This document shows positions 12,043 through 23,472 of a stretch of DNA of 64,000 bases, one piece after another (positions within the stretch are counted from its first letter, which is position 1; each line of letters opens with the position of its first letter). A program made the translations under genes and the position numbers. A model generated the notes under the pieces. The model saw only the letters and a program-made list of their open reading frames with translations, searched no databases and was not told the DNA's origin. Source of the stretch: Catenaria anguillulae PL171 (lineage: Eukaryota > Blastocladiomycota > Blastocladiomycetes > Blastocladiales > Catenariaceae); contig MCFL01000021.1 in the NCBI GenBank assembly GCA_002102555.1, forward strand, positions 62,001 through 126,000. Direction: 5' to 3'.

Positions 12043-15000
12043 ATGCCTCAACCTTCACCTTCTCTTTGGATCGCTGTAGTCGCGTTGCTGGTGCTGCTCG
12101 TGCTCAGTCACCATCACCAGTTCCCACTCGCAATTCAAACCGCCAACGCCGCAGCCGTACCCGTGATTCCTCAACCGCAAGACTCGGCCTCAAACCAACA
12201 ACCGCCGGACTCGTCACAGCAACAACTCGCCCAATCTGCCATCTCCTGGCCGCCCGTCACGTCACTCGCAGCAGCAAATGCCAACTTTGACCAGCTCCGC
12301 CCAGGATGCTTCCCCATTCCAGCCAACTCGGCCAGCTGCACAGGGTTCAAGGGACTCCTCATTCACGCCAACTTTACCATGTTCCTCGAACATGCAATTT
12401 TTGGCTCGTACCCGCCCGGTGTCAACTTGTCCATCACCTCGGCTCGTTTGGGCTCGATCGTGCCCGGCGCCTTCCAGTTGCCCAATGCAAACCAGACAGA
12501 GCGAGAGGTATTGCTCAACACGGTAAATGGAGATCGGTTTGATCAAGCATTTGTACGTTACATCCATTTCAACTCGGTCAGGCAGCCAGTATCGCAAACA
12601 GAGCACTGATCCCCTTGGTGAAACAACAATGTTTTGACAGGCGCTCGCATTCACAACCAACGCACCGACCCTTCTCAACCACGTCCTACCTACTTGCCCG
12701 CCCGCGCTCATCAATCCATCCAACCCATCAACTTTCCCCTCCTACTTCAACACCACCATGTGCGCGCTCTTGACGTCTTTTTGGTCGCCCGTGTGCTACT
12801 CGAGTCGCATCCCCTCAGGTGCACTTGGCACACCCACATCTGCCGTGCGCACCACCAACTCGTCCACACCCACCATTGTTCCACTGCCCACAGGCACCCC
12901 GCGCCCGCCGCCCGTCCCACGTCCAATGTGCCCGTCGTCGGCCAACGAGTTTGCACAGTCTGCAACGCGGCTCGCCAGTTTGTGCGCCTCTGCAAAGATC
13001 CGCGGCGATGCTCACCTTCACCAGGCCAATGCCCCGCCGCCGCCCACATCGACCCCAGATGCTCCTGCCAACCTGGATCAGTTTCCCAAACTTGCCGCGT
13101 GGATTGCGGCAGCGACCACACGCATTCAAGTGCCAAGTGCAGTCATGGACATGCCTGCTGATCCTGGATGCATCCGAGGTGTCCCTGGCGGCCACCTTGT
13201 CTCGGTTGATGTCGTATCGACGGGCGATCCAGCATACGACAACCGCAAGGCACAGGGGCCCGGGTGGTGGCTTGTTTCGGGCGTCCTGGTCGGCGTCGGC
13301 GTCGGCGCGGCGGGTATTGGCGCGGCAGTCGTGATGGGCGTGTCGTGGAAGAAGAAACACAGCAGAAGGAGCAAGAGTGTTGCGGACGAGGCCAGGGGCC
13401 GCCGGGCGCCCAGCGGATTGGGCGGCCACGACCGTGACGCGGAAGCAGGCGAGGTTCGGCGGAGGCGTGGGTCGGCGAGCGTGGATTCAGTCGTCGAAAC
13501 GGGCATGCCGAGGCTATCGCAGATCAAGTCCCATGAACAAGGCAAGGATACAGCAGTGACGGCTCTGGCTGTGGAGGGTCAGGATGGCGGAACGGGCGGC
13601 AGAGCAACATCGGTGCGAAGCGCAAACCTGAGTTTCCGCTCAGTGGAGGACTTTTTGGGGAACGGCACGGACTTGCCGCCCGTGCCCGAGGTTGGCCCCA
13701 TCACCACCACGAGCGGTGGCAAGAAATGTACGACAAGGGCGAGTTCTGGATCACCATCGCTTATCGTGCACGTGAATGGAACCAGCCCTGGCAACAACGT
13801 CAATGCCCGTGACCTGTCGCCGCCTCGTACGCCGTCGTCGTCGACTGTGCCCCCAGACGGCGTTACCCACTCACCACTCAAGCGCGCGGGAAAGCATCTG
13901 TCCAACCTGTGGCGGCGGTGGTCCATGCCTGCGGGAATGCAGGCAAGTACTGCAGCGTCGACTGCCCGGGTCAATCCAGAGCAGCATGCGGTGGCTCGGC
14001 GACAGCAGCAAAGTACAGCGACAGCTGAGGTCAAGGCTGTCGCCATGCGACAAACACGCTCGCGTTCCCCAGTGTTGGCAACACGAACAGCGCCAACGTT
14101 CTCAACCTCGGCAACCTTACCGCGCCGACCAACAACGTCGCCATCTCCATTGTCCTCAAACGCACCACGCCGTGGATCTTGGGCGCCGCCAGGTATCGGA
14201 AGTGGTCAAGCGGAAGCTGCACAAGCTATTCCGCGCCCGGCCTCCGTTCAAGTCGTGCACATGCAGCAGCCCATGGACGCGGTCAGCATGGTTCCCATGC
14301 CACACTACATGGCTGCGCCTTTGCCGCACGTTCCAAGCACTCCACATCACGAAATATTTTACCAACTCCAGGAGCCATCGCACCAGTTGCAACTTTCGTA
14401 TGAGCAGCAATTGCAGTACCAACAGTATCAAGTCGAATACGATACGCGGCCCATGACTTGGGCTGGACCGCCGCCGTCGCCGACAGCTGTGGTTTATCCG
14501 GTGTACTTTGTGCCCACCATTCCGATTGCATCCCCTTTGCAAGAGACTCAATACCTCCAGCAGCAACAACTTTACCACTATCCACAGGTGCAGCAACCGT
14601 CGTCGATCTCTCCCGAGCCCCAATCCCAGCCAAAAACCAATACTCCTCTTGTGACTCGCCCAATCCCTTCACAGACCATTCTCACCGACATTGTGCGCAC
14701 AAGCACGACGATACCGACTCCTAGCACTCGTACGACAAAAGAAGGGGGCACCCAGCAAACTGCACTTGCACCACCAACTACTTCTGATTATACCTCTCCT
14801 TCTCACACTCTCCACCATCCCGTCAATCAAACCAACGACGATCACGAGCGTGCATCCATTTGCTCAGCAGCCGATGAATCACACATCCCTGACCATTACC
14901 TGCCGCTCATTAACTCTGTCCATGTGGCCGTCGCGCACTTTTTGCCGCGGCTCGACGACGAGCTCAGAGTGATTCGGGGCGACCGGATTCGCATTGAGTG

Positions 15001-16305
15001 GGCATGGTCTGATGGCTGGGCATATGTACGTCGCTTTGCAGATCTTGCCTCTCGCATGATTGGGTTCCTGATGCTGCTCTTGATTGGTTTGTGTAGGGGG
15101 TCAATGAAGAATCCATGGACGAAGGCACCTTCCCGCTCGCCGTGTTTTCCGACGTGGCGTCTCCCATTGCCGTGCGAGAAGAAGACACGTCACTGCCGCC
15201 CACTCCAACAACAAGCAACCCGACCCGTCCCAATTCGGTCGTGGTTACCGCTGCGGCGTCGGCAGCACTTGTGCAATCAAAGTCATACACGGCCGCATCA
15301 TCCACGACCGACCTTATCGCACATCCACGCACAGCCACTGTAATTGCACCACCCGCGACCCCCAGCTCAACGTTTGCCTCGCTCGACGGTCCCTTGAGCG
15401 ATGACAAAGATGTTGACAGAGACTTTGACGCACGATCGATTGCCTCGACACGCACCGTCTCACTGTACGCGTCCGGGTCTGGGGCGGCGTCGTTGCGATC
15501 GCTACTCATGACCCATCCGCCTACGTCCATGTCGCCGTCACCTGCCGCCTCGCCCGCGCGACCGGGGACTTGGATGGTGAGCGGGTCGGCTGCAAGGGCG
15601 TCGGTGGCGGTCCGGCCAAGATCCGGGTCGCACATGGATATGTTGAGGGGCCAATTGGAGGAGTTTGCGATGCCCACGGAAGGGGTGGTTGTGGCGGGTC
15701 GGTTACCTCATCCTGAGCCAGAGAAGCCAGAGCCAGCACCAGAGCCTGTGCTTGACAGGGAGGCCATTGCTCATTCGGTTGAGGCGCAAGGCGAGCAGGA
15801 AAGCGGTGGTGAGAGTGGCGGGAGCAGTCGGGCAACCACACTGGATGGCCATGATGATTCCGACGAGGAGCGCACCGGGCCTGCAAGTGTCCCAACTAGC
15901 AACGGTCGGCCGCTATCGACCGCCTCCACAGCGTCGACCGCAACCATCCAGCCAGCATCCAAGCGCGCCTCACGCATCTCCATTTACCACGACGCGTCGT
16001 GTGAGATTGGCAATCTTGCCGCCTGCCCTGCGATTCACACGGACCCAGGATCGGGCACCAACGTGACGGCACTGGTGACGCTCGAGCGCGACGACGATTT
16101 GATGTCGTCGGCGAGTGATGAGCTGCCCGTGGTCAGGCTCAAGGACGTCGATGTTGGAGGCGTCCAGGATTCAAGCGTCTGCGGTGGGTCATCGTCGGCC
16201 ACAGTTGTGGGAACCGTCATGTCTGGTTCGACGAGCGCGGTGCCAAAGTCGTGGCGGTCGTCGATGGTGTTGGACAGCGTGGACGAGGCTGTCGAGCAGC
16301 GTTGA
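12043..16305 (+). CDS. Single-pass membrane protein with cytoplasmic SH3 domain
   Basis: Modelled as join(12043..12552, 12641..15025, 15097..16305), 1367 residues; both introns (88 and 71 bp) are phase 0 with donor GTACGT. An N-terminal signal peptide is evident (IAVVALLVLLVLS, then small residues). The ectodomain to about residue 370 has several N-glycosylation sequons and paired cysteines, then a Pro/Thr-rich segment. A Gly/Val-rich membrane helix (WWLVSGVLVGVGVG onward) sits near residue 378 and is followed by KKKHSRR, giving a type I topology. The cytoplasmic part is long, Ser- and Gln-rich, with an SH3 domain near residues 930-990: VAVAHFLP, DDELRVIRGDRI, SDGWAYGVN, GTFPLAVF correspond to the ALYDY, acidic RT-loop, WW and PxxY-like blocks. 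An acidic Ser-rich tail follows. The architecture recalls yeast Fus1, but orthology is not shown. It probably links an outside signal to SH3 ligands. Confidence 0.8.
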
Positions 16306-17112
16306 CTCTTCTCCTCATGTTCGTTTAATTTCCCGCAAGTTGTTTGCAAATGCACCTTCCTTTCTCTCCATGTTCAGTATACGTCCCTCTGTTCACGTGT
16401 TCATCTCCGCCTCGGTATCATTTTCTCAGGCCTTGAGCTACCCTGATTGTCGTCGTTGTTTGTCGTACCCGTCAAATAGTTGCCTTGGCCACATCCCCTG
16501 CTTTTTTTGTTGTTCCATCGCACATCCCCAACGCATCCATCGTCATTTTGTCCTGACACCCTCATGTATTCCGCCCAAACTGCTCTGCTTATTCTCGTTT
16601 GTCTCCCCACCGCCACCGCTGGACGGCCGTTATACATCTTGGACGTTTTCATCAAGTCAAAGTCTGCCCTAGACCAGGCCCTAATGTACACAGTTGTCAG
16701 CTGAGAACTGGCGGCGATTATGTTGCGGGTGCGAGTTTCATAGTTGAGCAACCTGTTGAAGTTAGCAACAGGTGGACGGTATAATGAATCCCTCCGCACA
16801 TGGGTGTCAGAGTCAAATGATTCACAAGAGCACAAGTCCCTCGCTTGCCCGTCTATTGCTCCGGTTCTTCCCCTGGTTCGATGCTGGCAAGCAGATTATC
16901 GGCATATGGTACGCTCAGCGCTTGCGTTTTCGCATATTACATGCAGTTTGGTAACTTCTTTCCGTGAATGTGTATCAAAGTTCCAAACGAAATGACATTT
17001 ACATAAAGTCTGTGTGCGAAGGCAAGCAAAATCTCAGGAAGGAAGACATCATCTACCCGTGACTCACTCGTACGAGGCTTCTTAAAAAATCACCATTGAG
17101 ACTCGCTTGCGT
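16306..17112. other. Convergent intergenic region
   Basis: This 807-bp gap lies between the 3' ends of the SH3 gene (plus) and gene B (minus). The first 300 bases are pyrimidine-rich on the plus strand. I see no coding region, RNA gene or clear repeat. Confidence 0.45.
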
Positions 17113-18551
17113 TTACCGAGCCGTCCGACTTGCCCCGAATGCCGAGCTGGGCGACGACGTCATGGACGCGGTCCCGCTCGCGCTCGCCACTGGCAACAGC
17201 GGGCCCTCGGCCTTTCTACCGAGACACTTGTTGAGCCACGCGGGCGGTTCCCACTTGCACCACATAATGAGGAATGGCGTGCGACGGGCCACGTAGCCAA
17301 TGTACATCATGAGACAGTACAGGCACGCAATCAAGGAGAACCCGGGAATGTTGGCGACAAATTGTAGGAAAAAGACAATGACGCCAATGACGCCCGTCAC
17401 GCCCGTGACAATGAGCGCCATTGTGTAAGTGCGGACAGTTTCGCGCATCGAGCGGAGCGACTTGTTGTTCCTGATTTCGTTTGCGGCTGCCGAGGATCCG
17501 CCGGCAAGTGCGTTCCCCGTGGATTGGCTTCCAGGAGTGCTTCCAGTGCTGCTCCCTCCATCGGTCGCGGTCGCCTTGATTGACTGTGGCTTGCTGGTGC
17601 CGTTGTCGCCTGTACCGCCGGCCGTCTTGCTGTTGCCGGCGCTCGACCCGCCCTGGGTTTTGGACATGATGCGGTTGGTCACGGACTCTTCGAGCCTTTG
17701 ACGCAGCTTCATGAGCTTGCCCGCCGTCATCGCGTAAAGCAGCATGTCAATCACGAGCCAGACCGGATAAAAGTAGTGTTGGAACTCGATAAGGTATTTG
17801 ACACCTTGAGGGCAACGGCGATTGTGGGCCGTGATCCAGCAAAAGCCCGTGTACACGGCCAGGAGGCCGCAGAAAGTGTAGTACAGGATGTCGCCACGGC
17901 CGACACCGGAACGCTTTTTGGTTTCCTTTGACGTGGACACACGCAGAATGAACAGGGCCTGGTAAGCCGTGGCGCACGTCATGATCCATTGGAAGATGGA
18001 GAGCACAACTACAAAGAATACATGGTTGGGTTATTTGGGGTCAGTCTGATTGCACCACATAGTCAGCTCGAACAGCACACGAGCAGCAGGCACCACAGAC
18101 CTTCAGCGCCGACCAAACCAAAGCAGTTGCACTCTTCACCGGGCGCATATCCCTCACCAAACACCGAGTTGACCTTGGAGAAGACAAAGCCAAAGAACCA
18201 GAACCATACCGAGATGGTTTGCAAGATGGAGACGACCAAGTACGAACGCGCCAAACGCAAGTTGAGCGGATTGTTGATTTCAGGGGCCTTCCAGTAAATG
18301 TAGAGCTCAAAGAGCACCAGGAAATTGAAGAGCGGAAACGCTGTAGGCATTCATGTTGGAAAATGTACATGGGATACTGGTGAGCTTATCAAGTTCTGCC
18401 GGTGCGTACATGTATGCCGCGCGTCAAACTTTGCCAAGCAGAGCACCAGATTGATGGTGGCTACTGAAGCACGGTCCGGTACAGCGGGAATGCACGCAAT
18501 GGATATGTCGGAGTGGATAAACGAACCTAGGATGGCGGTCAAGTAATTCAT
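17113..18551 (-). CDS. Seven-transmembrane receptor-like protein B
   Basis: Modelled as complement(join(17113..18008, 18101..18340, 18527..18551)), 386 residues. The first coding exon is only 25 nt and encodes MNYLTAIL; it is joined through a 186-bp intron with donor GTTCGT to a second exon beginning with the FPLFNF helix, which gene A encodes without an intron. The second intron (92 bp, GTCTGT) occupies the same position as in gene A. The 7TM core is nearly collinear with gene A: WFWFFGF in helix 2, SIFQWIM in helix 3, the loop HNRRCPQG before helix 5, GVIGVIVFFLQFVA in helix 6 and YCLMMYIGYVARRTPF in helix 7. The loop between helices 5 and 6 is shorter and Gly/Ser-rich. Family unknown; a G-protein-coupled sensory receptor is the natural hypothesis. 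Confidence 0.8.
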
Positions 18552-19238
18552 TTTGTGCACGAGTTCAGTTGAAGCGGCAGTGGGAACGGTCGAAGAAGAG
18601 CGCAGCAAGGGATTATTTACAAAGCAGCAGGAACGTGGTCACGGCAGAGACGAGAACGGTGCTGAGAGTCTCTTTATTGCAACGGCGAGGGAGAATGGAT
18701 GAGGAGGAATGACGATGAGTCCCGTTGATTCGGACCAGCATGGCAATACAGGTAGGGCTGAGGGGCCCGAACGAGGTCCATGTCCAAGACTCTATCTGGG
18801 CAGCAAAAAATCAACAGAATCGTAGTGACCAACAAGACTGCTGGCGTTCGGGCGTGAGCAACTGGATGACGCGTCAAAGGTGTGTCAAGCTGCACTTGCG
18901 CTGGTGTTTCTCGTCACTCCGCAACATATTTTGCCAATTCAAGCCATGCACAATGGCAGAGGTACTAATTACTAGTAGTTTGTAACCCCCAAAAGGGCAG
19001 GTATGGCATTTGCCCAAGCAATTATTTAAGCGCACGAGGACGCGTTCAGCAAGGTCTCTCAAGTGCCAGTGCCATTTGTGCAGGGGTGCCAGGCTCACTC
19101 ACACGGTGTCCCTCAAGCTTGAATGTAAGTCCTCAGATTGAATGCGATAAACGACGATGAAAGCACAATCTACACTAGACTTACGGTACAGACAAGCAGG
19201 TAAAGAAAGCCAACGATTAACGGAGAAAACAAAAACAC
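18552..19238. other. Intergenic region, promoter of gene B and 3' end of eIF5B
   Basis: This 687-bp gap lies between two minus-strand genes. I see no coding potential, RNA gene or strong repeat. The eIF5B stop codon at its right edge is embedded in GTAAGTG. Confidence 0.45.
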
Positions 19239-22200
19239 TTACTGAATGTTCAACCGCTTCTTCAACTTGATGACCAATGCCCAATCCTCCTTGCTCATCT
19301 CCTCCCTGAAATTCTCCTTGAGCACATCAATCGACTCGCGGGTAATGTGTGACATGAGCTCCTCCTTCTCCAAAAAGTGCCGTCCGACAAGCTTGGGCGT
19401 GTCATAGTTGGGGCACTCGATCTTGACGGCCACACCGCCTCCGTACTGGCCTTTCTTGGCAATATCCACGGGCTTGCGGTTGACCTCAATACCCGTCACC
19501 TTGCCCAACTTGACCAACGGACCAGGACCCTCGACACCGGCCACCGGCGGACCATACACGCAAATGGGCGTGCCCAATCGCAACGCGCCCTCCTTGACAT
19601 CGCATCCAACAATGATGGGATCGCGCTTGTTGAAGACACAGCCGGGGATGATGGACAAGATGCAAGGGAACACGGCGACGGGCGCGGCATCCTTGCGCTT
19701 TTGCTCCAGCAATGACTCGTGGTAGGCCGTAAACTTGTCAAACAAGTGGTAAATGATGTCGGCCGTGAACACGGTCACGCCCACATCCTCGGCCATTTCT
19801 TGCGCCTCCTTTTCGACCTTGACGTCAAAGCAAAGCATCACGGCAAACTCCTTTGCGCGATCCAACATGACGGACGCCTTGACCACGTCCTTCTTGTGCA
19901 CAGGGCCAATGTTGATACCGGACACGGGAATCTTCATGTCGCGCAAGAACGAGAGCAATGCCTCGAGCGAGCCCAAGGTGGACGCTTGCACCCACACGCC
20001 CTTGCCTGACTTGTCAATGTTGGCCTCAAGGTTGGCCAGATCCTGCATGACTTCTTCCTTGAGCAACTCTTCGTCGTCGTCTTCGGTCACCACAAGCAAG
20101 CGCGAGCCCGCCACGGCCTTTTCGAGTCCGTTGGCTGAGATCTTGACACCCATGGCGGCCTTGATAAACTTGTGGTGCACATACTGCGACTTGACGCGCA
20201 ACTCGCGCAGGGGCTGTGGCGTGAGCAATGCACGCACGTTGGTCACAATGGGCCCTTCAAGACCGCACACGACAATCCGGTCGTTTTCGCGGAGCACGCC
20301 GTTGGACAAGATCACGTCAATGGTGGTGCCGAGACCTTCAACTACCTTGACTTCGAGCACGGTGGCTTCGAGCTCGCCAACGTACATGAGCTTTTCCGAC
20401 ATGCGCGTTTGCGTCAAGTGGCACAAGAGGTACAGCAAGTCGGGGATACCCTCGCCCGTGATGGCCGACGTGGGCACGAGCGAAACGTACTTGGCCATGT
20501 TGCGGTTCTTGTAGTACACCTCCGAGTTGAGTCCTTGCTCGGCAAATGCCAGCTTTGTGCGCTCGAGGCGGTCCAAGTACTCCTTTTGCACCGACTTGGA
20601 CTGCTTTGCCAAACTGGCTTCGAAGCCGCCGTTGGGCGTGGCGTCCCATCCGTAAATGCGATCAATCTTGTTGAGCGCCACAATGAAGGGCGTCTTGCGC
20701 TGGCGCAGCAAGTTGAGCGACTCGAGCGTCTGCGGCTCAAGACCGTGCATGATATCCACGACGAGAATGGCAATGTTGCACAAGGACGATCCACGCGACC
20801 GCAAGTTGGTGAACGACTCGTGACCGGGCGTGTCAATGACGAGCAAGCCGGGCACCTTGATTTCCAAATCCTGCTTCTTCAAGACCTCGGTCTTCTTGAT
20901 GATGGCGTCTTGCGGGAAGTAGGTGGCACCAATTTGTTGCGTGATACCGCCGGCCTCGCCTTCTTGCACATTGGTTTGGCGAATCTTGTCGAGCAGCTTG
21001 GTCTTGCCCGTGTCGACATGACCCAAGATACAGCAAATGGGCGACCGCAAGTCGTCCTTTTTGCGGGCAGCCAGGCGGCTTGCATGCGGGCTTCGCGCTT
21101 GGCAATGGCTTCGCGCTTGCGTGCTTCTTCGGCTTCACGGCGCTTGCGCTCTTGCTCGGTTTCCTCGTCCTCGGAATCTGAATCATCGTCCGAGTCCGAG
21201 TCGTCCCAGTCGGATCCAGAGCCAGACTCAGAGTCGTCCTCGTCCGTGGACTAGACGTGATAACATTAAGTGTGAGTACATAAGGGTTCGAGACTTGGAG
21301 AAATTGCAAGAAAAAAAAAAAAAACAAAGATCGTACCTCGGCCGCCGCGTGCGACTTGCCCTTGGCCGCAGGAGCAGCTGGTGCCTTGCCCTTTGCAGCC
21401 GCCGCCGCCTTGGGCTTCTTGTTCTCTGGCTCGTCCTCTTGTTCGTCCTCGTCACCCGACGACGCATCCCAGGCATCCTTGACGTCCTCGTCCTCGGCCG
21501 GGGCTTGTTCTTCTTCCTCGTCAGACGAGGCATCCCAAGCATCCTTGACATCGTCGTCGTCGTCATCCTTGTCCGACTCTGGTGCAGCAGCCGACTTAGA
21601 GGAGGGCTTTGCCTTGGCGGCAGCAGCAGCGGCGGCATCGGCCTCTGCCTGGACCTTGGCGGCCTCGAGGGCCTTGGCGGCGGCCTCCTCCTTTTCGCGC
21701 TGGCGCTGCAACTTGTAATCACCGACGCTCTTGGATCCAGCCGCTGCCGGCGTCTCCTCGCTACCAGCAGCAGCAGCAGCAGGCACGGGCTTCTTCTTCT
21801 TCTTGTTTTCGTAAACAATCTTCTTCTTCTTTGGCGCGTCTTGGGCGGCACCGGCCTCGCCCGCTTGCTTTTCTTGCAACGCCGGAACAACGACGCCAGC
21901 CTCAATCAACTGCTGCAGCTTGAGTGCTGCGCGCTGCTGAGCCTCCTTTTGTGCCTTTGTCAACAACTTGCCCTCCTTGCGCAACTGCTCGCGCTTGAGG
22001 CGCTCCTTTTCCTTCTTGACGCGCTTGGCCTCCTCCTTTGCCTTTTCTTCCTCTTCTTTCCGGCGTGCCTCTTCCTCTTCGCGCTTGCGCTCTTCCTCGG
22101 CCAGCCTGGCGGCCTCTTCCTCGGCGGCACGTTGCGCAGCAAGCATCTTTTGCAAGGCGGCAATGGGAGCGCCGGGCTTTGCCTTTTTCTTGCCACCAGC

Positions 22201-23058
22201 GCCGGCAGCCGCCGCTGCTGCGGCGGCCTTGTCCTTCTTTGCCGCCTCCTTTGCCTCCTCTGCTTCAAGCGCGCGCTTGGCCTCATCGAGCTTTGCCTTT
22301 TCTTGTTCCTTTTGGCGCTGCTTGCGTAGCTTTTCCTTTTCCTTTTTGGAAAGCGGGCGCTTGTCGATATCGTCGTCGTTTGCATCTGCTACGGCAGCAG
22401 TAGCAGCAGCAGGTTCGGGCTTGGCAGCCTTTTTGGCACCCCCAGCGCCCTTTTTGGGCTTGGGTTGGTCTTCGGGCCATTCGTCGGCGAGTGCGGCGAG
22501 CGGATCGACGTCGACGTCGGCTTGAGCGGGATCGGGGGTTGGCTGCGGAGTGGGATCGCTGGCGGGAGCAGGCGTAGGGGCAGGAGTAGGCTTGTTCTTG
22601 GCACCGCCCTTTTTACCCTTCTTGTTGGTCTTGCGGTCATCCTCTGGCCACTCGTCTTCGGGATTGACTGATGCGGGGGCATCCAGTTGATCGACATTGT
22701 TGGCGGCTGAGGGTTCTGGCGAAGAAGATGACGAGGACACGGGTGGAGGGGAGGCAGCAGCGGAAGCGGTAGAGGTTGGCTTGTTCTTGGCGTTTGCGCC
22801 CTTTTTCCCCTTTTTGTTTGCCTTGCGGTCATCCTCGGGCCATTCTTCTTCGGGGTTGACCGAGGTCATGGCGATGGTGGTGGCGGGTTCGGGTTCGGGT
22901 TCGGGAGCAGCGGCAGCGGCGGCGGCCGGATCAGATGAGGGTGAGGTGCTGTTGTGGGCAGTGGCAGGGACATCGGTAGCAGGGGCAGCAACGTCTGCGC
23001 CCTCGACATCGTAGTCATCCCAGGACTGGTTCTTCTTACCCTTCTTGCCCTTTGCCAT
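19239..23058 (-). CDS. eIF5B: Translation initiation factor eIF5B (one apparent frameshift)
   Basis: Modelled as complement(join(19239..21250, 21337..23058)) with one base missing near 21074, about 1244 residues. eIF5B is the GTPase that joins the 60S subunit to the 48S complex. The N-terminal 570 residues are the usual charged, Lys/Glu-rich, poorly conserved extension and include two copies of VNPE(E/D)EWPEDDRK. After an 86-bp intron (GTACGA, acceptor CTAG) an acidic stretch leads to the GTPase: GHVDTGKT (G1), GITQQIGAT (G2), DTPGHE (G3), NKID (G4) and SAITGEG (G5). The protein ends KLKKRLNIQ, close to the usual eIF5B C-terminus. Between KREARMQAA and [13 protein letters not shown] the frame slips by one; adding one C to a CC run restores it. 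An intron cannot explain it because no GT donor is present there. The start is the ATG before AKGKKGKK. It is divergent from COG5. Confidence 0.93.
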
Positions 23059-23472
23059 GTTTGGATGTCGTTGCTGGTGGTTTTGGATCGGATCAGACGA
23101 GAAATGCGCAGAGCAAGAGCAAGAGCAAGTGCAAGTGCATTGAGTGTGATGTGTGGGCAATGGACAACAATCAATCCCGTCTCATAGACATCATTGGCTA
23201 TGCCATACGCGCGTGCGAGCGCCGGCTCCGCTGCTGCTGTGGTAATGTGGTAATGGCGTGGCGTGGGGCAAATGTAAGTCCAAGCAAAGTCTGGCCAAGT
23301 CAACAGCCTGCTGCAAAGCACGTGACTGGTTGCTGCCAACGCCACGAACACGACACGCGTGCACGGCCACACGTCACTATGTACACGACCACATATCATA
23401 ATCCGACTCGGAATCACATGTAAATAAACATTAATGATTGACATGGGAAAAAACGTACTAGTATAAGCAACC
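23059..23472. promoter_or_regulatory. Bidirectional promoter between eIF5B and COG5
   Basis: Two divergent housekeeping genes are separated by only 414 bp, which must hold both promoters and both 5' UTRs. A CACGTG E-box at 23319-23324 (context GCACGTGAC) sits near the middle. No TATA box is clear for either gene. Confidence 0.6.

Noticed and set aside
12834-13429. Long antisense open frames under the SH3 and other GC-rich genes
   Set aside because: They are mirror translations of GC-rich codons (Arg-, Ala- and Gly-rich), without start context, motifs or splice logic.
21060-21095. Programmed frameshift in eIF5B
   Set aside because: No slippery heptamer or known eIF5B recoding exists, and the break fits the same one-base G/C-run loss seen in other genes.
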